The notes under the pieces: generated by a model
Told to the model about the DNA's origin: nothing
Seen by the model: the letters and a program-made list of their open reading frames with translations, nothing else
Databases searched by the model: none
Assembly (NCBI GenBank): GCA_028671895.1
Contig: CM053802.1
Coordinates: forward strand, 244,631-308,630
DNA: 64,000 bases
Reading direction: 5' to 3'
Source: Oenanthe sinensis
Taxonomy: Eukaryota; Streptophyta; Magnoliopsida; Apiales; Apiaceae
Shown: positions 36,867-48,907 of the stretch, one piece after another
How the letters are laid out: each line of letters begins with the position of its first letter
How positions within the stretch are numbered: position 1 is the first letter of the stretch
Position numbers and translations under genes: made by a program

Positions 36867-37375
36867 ACTAGTTTCTTATGCAAAACTTGTACCTCTTATT
36901 GTACCTCAATCAACTTCTCAACCATAGTGACATCACAATAATTCATGTAACTGTAAATTTTTTATAAGATATTTCCTTAATTCTAAAATATTTGATTTTT
37001 TACACATGTTTTAAAGTATATAAAATTATTTATGTATTTCATTTTTTTATTTTCTTTTTTTAAATAAAAATATATCATTTAAATTTTTATGCAAAAAAAA
37101 AAATAAAATTATGAAAGTAACTTTTGTTTACATCTTTAAATGCATGTAAAATTTTAAAACGACAATTATTTTAAAATAGAGGGATTAATAATTTATGTGC
37201 TTAATGCAATTTTAAATAAATGAAAAAATTCAATGGATACCACTTTGTAATTCAATAAATAAAATGTTGCAAAATAATATATATTGCAATATTCAACAAA
37301 CAGTAATATCCAAGATCTCTAATTAAAATGAACCAGATAAATTACATAATTATAAGTCTATAATCATTGCACTAA
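36867..37375. other. AT-rich intergenic spacer
   Basis: Low-complexity AT-rich sequence with several A and T runs; no gene or repeat boundary recognised. Confidence 0.5.
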
Positions 37376-37384
37376 TGTTGTGTT

Positions 37385-39073
37385 CAGGGGCGGACGCAGA
37401 CAGGAATGAACCATATGGCACATCGGACTTTGATAAAAAGCTCCTAACGGGATTTTTTTTAAAGGGGGGGCAGACAATTTTACAGGGGCAAACATTTTCA
37501 TAATAATATTCTCCTGGTTTTCATCTCTTGAAATTGCTTAATAATGTCTTTTGTTGATACATTTTCAAATATTTCACTCTCAATGTATGTTAATAAGCAA
37601 TCGTTCATCCAACAATCTCCCATTCGATTTTGCAATGACTGTTTGACAATCTTCATAGCTGAAAAGACTCTCTCGACTGTAGCGGTGGCAACTAAAGTTA
37701 ATGCCAACTTCACCAAATGAAACACTAAAGGATACACAATATCTTTTCTGATTTCAACCATTTTTTGAGAAAGTTCACTAATACCATTCACCTCAAGAAA
37801 ATCGATGTGATCTTTTACATCAATAATATAATTTCACAGCTGATTGTCTAGCAACAAGAGGTCTGATGGAAAAAATTAATAGGATAGAACTCGGCAAATC
37901 GAATGAGTTTGCTCTTATCAAAGGCAGAAAAATAATGAGATGGATTTAGACAAGACATGTACAAAAGTAACTCGGTGTTTACCTCATTGAATCGAACATT
38001 TAACTCAACAATTTGTGCATCAACTACTGTGTAGAACATACTTGTTCGATAGTAGATTTTATTTGTAATTTGTGCATCAACTACTGTGTAATTTATAATT
38101 TGTTCAGCTCCACTATAGCAATATCAATGTGTTGTTTTCTGTTCATAAGATCATCACAAGCTTTTTGGCATTGATTATGAATGCTATTGTGGTTTCCAAT
38201 GTGCAATTTGAATCCATATACAGCATTCTTCCAGTTTTTAAATCTCTCATTGACAAATGTCTCATTATTTCCCCGAACACCACACTCGTCTTTGAATAGG
38301 TAACAATATAAGCAATATGCAGCATCCTTACTTATGCTATATTCCAACAACTAGCATACTGTTTAATAAACTAAGAAACTCTAAATCTCCGATTTTTATT
38401 TCCGAATTTTGTAAAAGGAAATTCATGGTTAAGTGGTTTAAAAGGGCCTCTCAATCATCGAATTCTATCTTTCTCATTCGGAGATATTTCACATAAATAT
38501 TTTCTCAACCCCGGATCAACTTCAATGTCATATATATTTTTAACTGCTACTTGACTAACTGGAGGAATAACATCAGGGGCAGAGCTAGTAGATGGCCTAA
38601 GTTTCTTGTAAAATCTTTCCATGAGTGGAGTCTAGACATAGAATGACAAAAATTGAAAAGATGTCATGAATTTTAAAACTACCAGACAACTAACTAAGCA
38701 AAAATTAAGGATTGAATAATTTAATTTAGGGATCTTAATTTTCTAATTACAAGAATTATATGAATTACATGTGAACTTGTAGAACTGTAGAAGTACAAAA
38801 CATATAAAATTAGGATTTGTAAACAAACTTACATGTTTATGTTCTTTGCCGCTTTGTTCCCTGACTTTGCCGAATACTCTTATCTCCTCTTTAGTGTTTG
38901 AGTCAAACCCTTAATTCCCAAATGAGTTTGAGGGTATTATCCTCATATTGTATTGTAATACACTATTTCATTTTCTCTAATAATAGAGGGGCACATAGAA
39001 AAATTACTATATTTTTTTTAAAATTATTTATAGGGCACGTGCCCTGTTGGGCCTGTGAGTACATCCGCCTCTG
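37385..39073 (-). mobile_element. Degenerate hAT transposon nested in the MITE
   Basis: 1689 bp with short terminal inverted repeats CAGGGGCGGACGCA (left) and TACATCCGCCTCTG (right), flanked by a perfect 8-bp target duplication, GTTGTGTT (37377-37384 and 39074-39081). An 8-bp duplication is the hAT signature. It carries the minus-strand remains of a transposase. Confidence 0.9.
37498..38622 (-). pseudogene. hAT transposase remnant (ZMYM1-like, TTF zinc finger and dimerisation domain)
   Basis: In minus-strand order: an N-terminal piece starting at 38622 (MERFYKKLRPSTSSAPDVIP ... IYDIEVDPGLRKYL) with a stop near 38455; a TTF-type zinc-finger-like piece (38350-38093) with DAAYCLYCYLFKDECGVRGN; a short middle piece (38039-37848); and a C-terminal hAT dimerisation domain (37791-37498) with LTLVATATVERVFSAMKIVK and RMGDCWMNDCLLTYIESEIF. 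Much of the catalytic middle is deleted. It belongs to the zinc finger MYM-type 1-like class of plant hAT transposases and is not functional. Confidence 0.8.
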
Positions 39074-39675
39074 GTTGTGTTCACTTGGTGAGAATGTAAT
39101 GGGGAAAGAATTGAATGAAAAATTATAAACAAATTGTATGAAAAAAGAAGGATGTGTGAGTGAAATTTTAAATGAACATGAGAAAGTCTAAATTTTTTAT
39201 GATAAGGATTGCAGGGAAAATAGTGAAAAAATGGAATGAAACATTCCTTCCAAAACATGAGGTTATAATTTTGGTATAAATAATTTAGAATGGAATGAAA
39301 GGAAGAATGAAAATTATGAACATTTTTCCTAATCTCACTCAAACAAGAGTAGAAATTTCATTTCATTCTCCCATCATTCCATTCAAGTGAAGTGAACACA
39401 GCCTAACTACCGTAATCTGGTGTTAGAATAGTAGTGGGAAGAGTATTTTAATTTACAACACGAAGGCAATATTTATGTGTTTAGCTTGGTTCTAGTAAAC
39501 GCTTTAATACCATCATCAACAAAAAAAACCATATTTCTTCCTTTAAACTGTGCTGAATCTATTTCTTCCCTTGCTAATTCAATTGAACTTTTGGTGGGAA
39601 TTGATGAAATTACTTCGACTCGATCAACCCTTTACTGATTGCTAAGAGAACTTGCATCATCTTTAATTGTTATAG

Positions 39676-42600
39676 TTAGACGACGCTTGCCTCAGACAGC
39701 ACCTGCTTCCTGCGGGATAGCAGTGACTCATGATCCTGCATGATTTAATACATGAGGCATGAATATAGGACAAAGGTGACCATGCTACATCTTCAATTTA
39801 GTTTCTAATGTACTTTGGAGTTCAGATTCTCTTCGCAATAATTAATCACTAAATTATACAGGATTTTTTGTTCAAGTCCCTGAACAAAGAAAAACCAGTT
39901 GGGTCCTAATTATTAAATAAAATTCTGGTTGAGGTCCTTCCGGTAGTCGACATTTTTTCACTGGCATTGGCATGTGAGTGATAGCTGAGTAGGATATCAT
40001 TTAAAACTGAATATTACTTAGACTTTGAAAACGAGATAATTAATTCAGTAGTCACTAAACTATTCGTGATTTTGTTTCAAGCCCCTAAAGAAACTGAAAT
40101 AACAGGCACTATAGTCAGAAAATCATGAATTTTTGGCCCGTATCCACCATTAAATTAAGAGATCAGAATTTTTTGGTCAGAAAACCTAACTAGCAAGTCA
40201 CTCGAGCCTTGCAATTGCATTTTTAAAAAAAAACTATCTGATGCTGGCGCAATAGATACTTTAAATTCATGTAATCGAAGTGGGAATAAGACTGTAATTA
40301 ATGAGATTGTCCGTGATTTCGAGGTGGGTGACTGAAAGATCAGATTTTGAGGGTGGGTTTTGTGGAAAGAGGAGAGTTAGAGTGCTTAGTTTAGGGCTGG
40401 GGTTTGAAGGAAGAGGATGGTTTGTCAAGGATAGTTTGGAGGGAAAAAATGGTCAAAGAGAGTGTGATGGAAAAACGCAATTTTGATTCTAATGCTGGAT
40501 TCCGGCCAATACCCCACCAAAAATATATGCTTTTCCATTTTCTGGCCAAATCCCACTCAGATGCCACCTCAAATCTTTTAACGCCCATTAAGTTTTTGAC
40601 TAACGGAAGGACTTCAACCTGAAATTTATAAAAATTTATGACGAATGACCAGGTTTTTTTGTTCAAAGTCTTGAACCAAAAGATCTGAACTGATGAAATA
40701 ACCCCTTAATATTACCGACAAGAGATGAAAATGTGGAATGTATCTGTTAGTTGGTAACCATAATTTTTTACCTGTAATATAGTTTGAGCACAAAGCTTTC
40801 CCGAGAGGACGGCACCCTCCATTGAGGCTAGATACCTCTGTTTTGTGTAATCACCGGCTAAATAAAATCCTTCTATGGGAGATTTTTGCAAAGGACGGCA
40901 GGGTTCACAGTCTGGAATAGTTTTATAAACAGACCTGATTCACAAGAATCACAAATGGTAATGCAACAACTGATAGCAGCAGATTTATTCTTTAGAGGTT
41001 TATAATTAATCATCAGACAAGATTATGAAAGTATGCATATCAGTACAACTGAAGGAGATTGAATATACCACGCCAGCCAGTTAATTATTTTTAACTTAAA
41101 TTTGGTGCACACCAATATATCTTTGCCATCCACATTATAGCACTATGTGACTATGAGAATAAAAAATTGTGGGGTCTGACCTTGGTGTTTTAACAACATG
41201 GTACTTTAATATTTTTGCTTTGCTCTGATCGGCAGCAATCTCGTCAGGAAATAGTCTGGCCAGTTCAGTCATTGTTGCATCAATAATATCAGAGTCACTG
41301 CGTGAAATCCATTCTTCTGCAGGTGCAAAAATCAACTCCAACATGGATTTATTTGGGTCATAATATTCCTGTGTAAATAAAATACACACTTATCAAGGTA
41401 CATTATAGTCAGTTTAAAATTTTGATCACTCTTTTTCAGAACCAGTCATATTTTTTATTTCTTGATTTAAATTATATAATCCTAAAATTCAAATGATGTG
41501 AATCCATTTCGGTTCTTTATTTTTAGCATCCCAAAGGGAACGATTAGTTCTGTACTATAAGGAACAGTGGCAAGGTAAATAGGATTTGAACCTACACTGG
41601 CAAATCCTAGAGTAATATTTGCTTATTTGAGATAAAACACAATATGGTAAATAGTAATAATTTCTGTGGATATAAAGCAGGAAACTGCGAAGATTAAATG
41701 TTTATATTACCTTGCAAGTTACAGACATATCAGCATATACACTAAGAAGGGAGCTTCTGCAAAAAATAGAGAACTTTATATTCTTAGCAACTAATCAAAC
41801 TATCAACTCGGGCAAATATTTTGCAAAGACAAAAAAGCCTTTTACCTTCTTACACCCCCCATCCAAAAAAATACCAAAAGCATCTCACACATGCATTTAT
41901 ATATAATGATGCAAAATGGAAACTATAAGTAACAGTATAACACTACTATAGTAAGAACCATCATATATGATCATTATTATTCTTCATTAAAATATTTGAG
42001 ATTAAATCCTTATATCTGCACAGAGATACCTCGAAGAACATTACATAAGCTGTAGATATAATGGCGAAAGAGTTTACGACTTTACGCTTTTAAGACATGG
42101 GTATCTCAAAGATGACATAGAAAAATATATGTTTATGTGATAAAGGGCACCTGCTGAAAAGTAGATGATCATATGTGTTCTTCAGTTTCCTGTCAAACCT
42201 GAAAGTAATATTCATTCATGTCAATAAGACAATGTTAGCATAGAAAATTTGGTTCATTGACTACACAATATCAGTAAGCAATTGTTCGCACTTTATTCAC
42301 GCAAGAGAACGTGGTCACAAGTAATACAGTAATAAATAAGATACGTTCCACAGAGACTCGATTTGCTTACGCTTAGTTCACTTATGCACCAGAATATGGT
42401 TATGTTTCACTGCTAAGAAAATAAACAATTGGAATTTTGATTACACTAATAATTGAAACTTAACGAATTACTTATATGAAATAAACATGGGATTTTAACT
42501 TCATTAACTATCTCATCTAGAATCTTATGCCTTCTCAACCTAGCATGTGAAAGTGATGATAACTGATCAGACCCTCTAAACTGATAAACGCCAACTTTTG

Positions 42601-45600
42601 TTGTGCGCATACCATCCTAATGAATATCCACAAATGATATCAGCATACCATGGTTCTTCTTGTATTCCAAACAGCTGTTCATCCGGAAAGGATTCATTGA
42701 TGAGAGTACTGTCTTGAGATGGTTTACCAAGATCTTCCAATCGTGAGAGGTTATCAGCTACTTGATTTTCTGTCCCTTTTTTATCTTTGATCTCCACGTC
42801 GAATTCTTGTAGTAGAAGAACCCGTCGAATCAAACGGGGTTTAGAATCCTTCTTGGAGAGCAGATATCTAATAGCTGCGTGGTCAGTATATACCGTCACT
42901 TTCGTACCAAGCAAGTATGATCTGAATTTTTCAAAGCCATATACAATGGCTAACAGCTCCTTCTCCGTGGTTGTGTAATTCAATTGCGCATCATTGAGTG
43001 TCTTGCTCGCATAGTAGATAACATGAAAAATCTTATCTTTCTTTTGGCCAAGAACAGCCCCCACTGCAAAATCGCTAGCATCACACATCATAGCAAATGG
43101 TTCAGTCCAATCTGGAGCAATGATCACTGGCGTTGAAATCAACTTCTTCTTCAATGTCTCAAAAGCTGTCAAACAATCATCATCAAAATGGAAGGGAATA
43201 TCCTTCTCCAATAGCTTACAAAAAGGTTTGAAAATTTTGGAGAAGTCCTTGATGAATCTTCTGTAGAAACCTGCGTGACCGAGGAAACTACGAATTCCTC
43301 TCACTGAATTGGGAGGTGGAAGGTTTTCAATGGTCTCTATTTTGGCTTTATCCACTTCCAAGCCTCGATGTGACACCTTGTGTCCAAGAATAGTGCCCTC
43401 TTGTACCATGAAATGGCACTTCTCCCAGTTGAGGACCAGATTAGTTTCAACGCATCTTTTCAGAACCATGCCAAGATTGTGTAGACACTCGTCGAAAGAA
43501 GAACCAAATACAGAAAAGTCATCCATGAAGACTTCCACTGTCTTACCAATCATGTTTGAAAAAATTGCCATCATGCACCTCTGAAAAGTGCCCGGTGCAC
43601 CACATAACCCAAAAGAAACCCTTCGAAAAGCGAAGGTACCAAACGGACATGTAAATGTCATCTTTTCCTGATCCTCTGGAGCAATACAGATCTGATTGTA
43701 TCCCGAATATCCATCCAGAAGGCAATAGTACTCATGGCCGGCGAGTCGGTCTAACATCTGATCAATGAAAGGAAGAGGAAAATGATCCTTTCTAGTAGCT
43801 TTGTTCAACTTCCGGTAGTCAATGCAAATTCTCCAACCATTAACTATCCGTGTATGAATGAGTTCATTCTTCTCATTAGTTACTACAGTCATGCCTCCTT
43901 TCTTCGGCACACATTGAACTGGACTCACCCAAGCACTGTCAGAAATAGGATAGATAATCCCTGCGTCCAACCACTTGATAATTTCCTTCTTCATTACTTC
44001 CTTCATGAGTGGATTTAGCCGTCTCTGATGTTCCACAGTTGGCTTACTTCCTTCCTCCAGCGGAATCTTATGCTGGCAATAGGCAGGGCTGATTCCCTTG
44101 ATGTCTGCAATAGTCCACCCAATGGCTGATTTGAATTCCCTGAGAACCCTCAACAGCTTTTCTTCTTCAGGACCTGTAAGGTTAGCAACAATAATCACAG
44201 GCAAAGTAGATGATTCCCCAAGAGAAGCATACCTTAAGTGATCAGGTAATGGTTTGAGCTCTAGCTTCGGTGCTTCCTCGATAGATGGTTTCAACCGCTG
44301 ATGTGATTCTCTCAACTCAGATAAACCCAAAGATTCCACTGGTCTCTCAAATTTTTGTTGCCAAGGGGAAGCATTCAGAAACTGTACTTGTTCTTCAACC
44401 TCATCCTCTTCACATGTAGGGTCCCCACTTAAAGCCTTTTCCAGCGTATCATTCATGAGCAAGTGTTCAATTTTTTCTTGCACGGCAGATTCTACTACGT
44501 CTACTTTAAAGCATTGTTCTTCTTCCGCTGGTAATTGCATTGCCTTGAACACATTGAATGTGACATTCTGATCGTGCACCCTCATGGTGAGTTCTCCCTT
44601 CTGCACGTCAATCAACGTCTTTCCCGTTGCCAAGAATGGTCTACCAAGAATGATAGGGATCTTCTTGTCTTCTTCAAAATCAAGGATGACAAAATCTGCT
44701 GGAAAGATTAGTTTGTCGACTTTCACCAAAACATCTTCGACAATTCCTCGCGGATAAGTGATTGAACGATCCGCCAACTGTAGTGACATGTTGGTCGGCT
44801 TTGGCTCAGGAAGGCCTAGTTGTAAGAATACAGAGTATGGCATGAGGTTGATGCTTGCTCCCAAATCGCACAAACATTTGTCGAACGACAAATTCCCAAT
44901 TATGCATGGTATAGTGAAACTACCCGGATCCTTCAACTTTGGCGGCAACTTCTGTTGCAATACTGCACTACACTCTTCCGTCAAAGCAACGGTGTTTAAC
45001 TCCTCTAGCTTCAGTTTCCTTGACAGAATGCCTTTCATGAATTTGGCGTAGCTTGGCATTTGTTCCAGCGCTTCAGCAAACGGTAAGTTGATGTGTAGTT
45101 TCTTGAAAACTTCCAAGAATTTAGCAAACTGTTTGTCCGATTTTTGTTTCTGAAGCCTTTTAGGGAATGGAGGAGGAAATACTTCCTCGTCATCACTCTC
45201 TTTCTCTGCACTGCTTTTCTCCTCTGAATTACTCATTTTTTTCTTGATCGGCTCCTCCTGTACAACATTTTCTGCAGAATTTTCCATCTCGGCAGTGAGG
45301 GGAGGCGCGCCCGCGCCTGTGGAAGCAAGCCCGCTCTCCACATCCTGCCCAGAATGCAAACGTTCTTCGTTTTGTGGAATTTCGACCTCTTGATTGTTCG
45401 TAACCCTTCCAGAACGCAACGTAATAACGTGTATATGTTCCTTGCTTTCGTTCTTGCCTGGATTAGCCTCTGTGTCACTTGGTAACTGTCCTTGAGGTCT
45501 GTTTAGAAGAGCACTTGCTAGTTGACCAATTTGGTTTTCCAACGTTTTCAGAGTTACAGCTTGACTCTTATACATCATTCTCAATTCCTCCATCTCTGAC

Positions 45601-48600
45601 TTTTCATTTGAGTGCCCTTGTCCTCCTTGAGGTTGTTGATGGAAACCAGAAGGGTTGTATGATTGCCTTGGTGCATAAGATTGTTGAGGACCAGAATTGT
45701 TGAAAGGCCTTGGTCCGAATTGCTGACCTTGCGATGGTTGCGGTATGGTATTCTGATTGTTGCTCCAATTGAAGTTAGGATGGTTCCTGTTATTGGGGTG
45801 ATATGTATTAGGTGCCGGTTGTGTAGGCCTCTGAAAGTTGCTGACAAAATGCGTCGAATCGCTAGAAATAGCACACTGAGCTGTCTCATGAGCACCTGCA
45901 CACAAGTCGCAAACCATAGCGACTTGATGAATCCCTGTCTTGGATAATGCATCCACCTTCATAGATAAAGCCTGTAGCTGAGCTGTTATAGCCGTGGCAG
46001 CGTCCACTTCAAAAACACCTGCAGTTTTACTCTGTGGCAATCGCTGAGTAGGATTTTGATACTCGTTAGCAGCCATCATTTCAATCAAGTCATAAGCTTC
46101 TTCATAGCTTTTGGCCCAAAGAGCTCCTCCCGATGCTGCATCAAGCATAGATCGTGAATGATTCAACCCATTATAGAAACCGTTAATGACCATCCAATCT
46201 GGCATCCCATGATGGGGACACTTTCGAAGCATTTCATTATACCTTTCTCAAGCTTCACACAACGTTTCTCCAGAATGTTGATTGAATTGTGTAAGAGCGT
46301 TCCTCATGGCTGCCGTCTTAGCCATAGGAAAGAATTTAGTCAGAAACTTTTGTGCGAGATCCTCCCAAGTAGTTATAGAACTTGCTGGCAGCGAGTGCAA
46401 CCAGCTCTTTGCCTTGTCTCGTAGAGAGAATGGAAACAACCTCAGCTTTATAGCATCTTCAGAAACCCCGTTAGTTTTGAAGGTATTACAGATCTCGATG
46501 AAGTCTCTGATATGCATATTAGGGTCCTCAGCAGGTGAACCCCCAAACTGCACAGAATTCTGAACCATTTGAATCGTGCCCGGCTTGATTTCGAAATTAT
46601 TAGCCGCAATAGCCGGCCTAACAATGCTTGACTGAATGTCATTGATCTTTGGCTGGGAATAATCCCGTAGAGCTTTCACTGGATCCCCCATCACTAATTC
46701 TGGCTCAATTTCTGGAACTGCAATTCCCCTCTCTTCGTCTAAGTGTTCTTCCAGTTTTTCCTTACTCGATTGAGAACGAGTACGCATACACGATCAATTA
46801 TCTGAAATCACAGAATAAAAAAGAATGATTAGTAACAATTCTCAGTCAGTGATATCTAACGACCACTGATGATAAACACATTAACTAAACAAAACAATGA
46901 ACCGAGTCCCCGGCAGCGGCGCCAAAAACTTGTTCGCACTTTATTCACGCAAGAGAACGTGGTCACAAGTAATACAGTAATAAGTAAGATATGTTCCACA
47001 GAGACTCGACTTGCTTACGCTTAGTTCACTTATGCACCAGAATATGGTTATGTTTCACTGCTAAGAAAATAAACAATTGGAATTTTGATTACACTAATAA
47101 TTGAAACTTAACGAATTACTTATATGAAATAAACATGGGATTTTAACTTCATTAACTATCTCATCTAGAATCTTATGCCTTTTTAACCTAGCATGTGAAA
47201 GTGATGATAACTGATCAGACCCTCTAAACTGATAAACGCCAACTTTCATTGTGCGCATACCATCCTAATGAACATCCACAAATGATAGAAGTCAATTAGT
47301 CAACCACTATACTTAGTCCCTATATGTCTATAGAGATTGAAAATATAATGGCTTAAGCACAAGCATCCATAAAATCACATAGTCAATGCAAGACGGTTAG
47401 AATTACATCATAAATTAATACATGCATCTCAACATGCAAAAACCTATGCTAGCATGGCATGTTCTAAACCCTAGATCCACTTTCGCATTCACGAGGGCTC
47501 AACAAACAATTATAAATGTTCGCGACGCATTTACAATGAATAAGCTTAACCATACTAGGATATCATAACAATCACACACTTAGGCATAAAAACAATCAAT
47601 ATCTAGAATCAATAGAAAAATCCATTAAAATCCCATGACACCGATTAGCCCATAATTGGGCTAGCCACCATCAGGGGTTCAATTGAAAACATGATAGACA
47701 ACCAATTATAAATAAACTCCTAATATTAATTGCAAGAGTAAAAGAAACAACCTATCGTCCACGTGGTAGAAAATTACAAAAGAAATAGTTCGAACTAAAT
47801 CACCCACGGAAGCTTGATGACCTAATTCTCTTCCTTGGTGGCTCACAAAGTAATACTACTTCCTAAGATACGATTCTATTATGATAATAAAAATCCCTGA
47901 TGTTTTTATACTAGGTTACATAAAAACCAAAAATCCATGGGCCTGCTTCTGACTGGGCCTTAAAAGCTAAATAACTGCAACTACAAAATATTGATTTCGG
48001 CTGGGGGCGGGCGCTCCTTATGAGGGGCGGGCGCGCTTGTGCTTTTCTGTCTAAGCGCGGGCGCGCTTGGAGATGAGCGGGCGCGCCTGCAGCTTCTGCC
48101 CGGCAGTTGATTTTCTTGCATCGTTGCTCTTTTCACGATTCGTCTCGCTCTTTCTTGATCTCAACTCAAGCCTTGACTCTCTTTCCTTGAATTCCCAGCT
48201 CATATGCCACCAATTATGCAATTATTCCTCAATCCTGCTTCGACCTGTGATCTGCACAGAAAAGACACAAAACACATCAAAAGACACTACATACTTGGGC
48301 AAAAGCGATCAATTTAAGCCGAATTGGAACGTATATAGTGGACGAAAAGTCCACTAACAGCAATCAACTTTACAATTAAAAGGAGAATGTGAAAAAATGC
48401 ATGGAAATAATATTTATGCACTGGAATCAAATGTACAGCACCAATAACAAAAAGATGCAGCCAACTGAAAATACAGGATAATAAAAAACTCAAGAATTAG
48501 TGATAACTAACCATATGTGAACGTTGATTACTGGAACGCCAACTAATTTGTCCAACTTCTTGAAGTATAAAATCTTTTTCCACTCTTCAGGCACAAGTAG

Positions 48601-48907
48601 CTTTAGGATATCAACTGATTTAAAAAAAATACAATCAACAAATTAGAAAATATGAAGTTATCTATACATGAAAGTGAATAAAGTGGAAATCACCTGGAGC
48701 AGCGATTACATATGCATCTGCTTCAATAACCTTCCCATTAGTTAGTAATAGACTCTTAACAGTTTGATCTTTATTTAAAGAGATCTTCTGTGCTCGTGAA
48801 TTGAGGTGAACTTCACCACCCAGTGACTGTATGTGATCGACTATAGGCATGCAAAGTCTTTCTGGAGGACTTCCATCTAGGAAAGCCATCTTTGAACCGT
48901 GCTTCTC
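39676..48907 (-). CDS. PDS: 15-cis-phytoene desaturase, C-terminal exons
   Basis: Plastid flavoenzyme that desaturates phytoene toward zeta-carotene in carotenoid synthesis. Seven minus-strand exons join in frame with AG/GT borders: 48694-48907, 48512-48614, 42151-42198, 41711-41756, 41181-41368, 40772-40934 and 39676-39735. They give 273 residues including [100 protein letters not shown] and the FAD/C-terminal block IEGFYLAGDYTKQRYLASME, ending SEASVV. All splice sites are canonical and there is no stop, so this part looks functional. Upstream exons are not found up to 64000. The exon after INVHIW is separated by an intron carrying the Athila element. The last exon is more diverged than the others. 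Confidence 0.9.
39838..40710. mobile_element. MITE with long inverted ends in the last PDS intron
   Basis: Lies between PDS exons 39676-39735 and 40772-40934. The left arm (ttgttcaagtccctgaacaa ... ggttgaggtccttccggtag) pairs with the right arm (ctaacggaaggacttcaacc ... ttgttcaaagtcttgaacc). The wording ggtccctgaac and the general layout match the MULE-type MITE at 15569-16431, so the two are probably one broad family. No clean target duplication was found; ends are approximate. Confidence 0.6.
42283..42639 (-). repeat. Truncated 3' LTR of the Athila element
   Basis: 357 nt matching the 3' (U5-side) end of the 5' LTR. It joins pol directly at a gata shared by both partners (42636-42639), a micro-homology compatible with illegitimate recombination. 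Confidence 0.9.
42576..46232 (-). pseudogene. Athila gag-pol: rest of gag, protease, RT and RNase H; integrase lost
   Basis: Open for 1218 codons in the same frame as the gag start. In order: rest of capsid; a zinc-knuckle-like CDLCAGAHETAQC; a Gln/Asn/Pro-rich linker; a basic/acidic region with EEVFPPPFPKRLQKQKSDKQ (Athila hallmark); a protease with CLCDLGASINLMPYSVF near residue 455; reverse transcriptase with WRICIDYRKLNKATRKDHFP and the catalytic VFMDDFSVFG near residue 900; and RNase H with FAMMCDASDFAVGAVLG, TVYTDHAAIRYLL and ENQVADNLSRLED. The frame then runs over the deletion junction, so the last 20 or so residues are read from LTR sequence. RT and RNase H motifs look intact; without integrase the copy is not autonomous. 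Confidence 0.9.
46248..46787 (-). pseudogene. gag N-terminal part of the Athila element, cut by one stop
   Basis: 180 codons from the first Met after the leader, including FEIKPGTIQMVQNSVQFGGS, DPNMHIRDFIEICNTFKTNG and KAKSWLHSLPASSITTWEDL, the Athila/gypsy capsid core. It ends in a TGA at 46248-46250 (after GETLCEA). The next codons, ERYNEMLRKCPHHGMPDW, continue in the same frame, where related proteins have a Trp, so a single TGG-to-TGA change is the likely cause. Confidence 0.85.
46788..46904 (-). other. Leader of the Athila element
   Basis: Short untranslated stretch between primer site and gag start. Nothing else recognised. Confidence 0.6.
46905..46925 (-). other. Primer-binding site, tRNA-Asp type
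   Basis: On the minus strand, TGGCGCCGCTGCCGGGGAC lies a few bases after the 5' LTR end. It resembles the tRNA-Asp-complementary primer site used by Athila elements. Confidence 0.8.
46931..48359 (-). repeat. 5' LTR of the Athila element
   Basis: 1429 bp, beginning TGTTAGTGGACTTTTCGTCC and ending ...GTGCGAACA on the minus strand. Its last 357 nt (46931-47287) are the partner of the truncated 3' LTR, with 8 differences by eye, all transitions. A GC-rich cluster of gcgggcgcgc words sits at 48001-48095. Confidence 0.9.

Larger units (their letters stand above)
37376..39403. mobile_element. Tourist-like MITE split by a hAT insertion
   Basis: Terminal inverted repeats are tgttgtgttcacttggtgag (left, split across the hAT insertion) and its imperfect complement ending agtgaagtgaacacagcc (39386-39403). 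TAA flanks both ends (37373-37375 and 39404-39406), a PIF/Harbinger-type target duplication. Without the inserted hAT copy and its duplicated 8 bp the MITE is about 330 bp. Confidence 0.7.
42283..48359 (-). mobile_element. Athila-type Ty3/gypsy element in a PDS intron, internally deleted
   Basis: The element lies in the same orientation as PDS, between exons 48512-48614 and 42151-42198. The 5-bp target duplication GCAAT flanks it (42278-42282 and 48360-48364). Order on the minus strand: full 5' LTR (48359-46931), tRNA-Asp-type primer site, gag, protease, reverse transcriptase, RNase H, then an abrupt junction at about 42639 into the last 357 nt of the 3' LTR. Integrase, the rest of the internal region and about 1.07 kb of the 3' LTR are missing. 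The intact duplication shows the ends are original, so the deletion happened after insertion. Confidence 0.92.
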
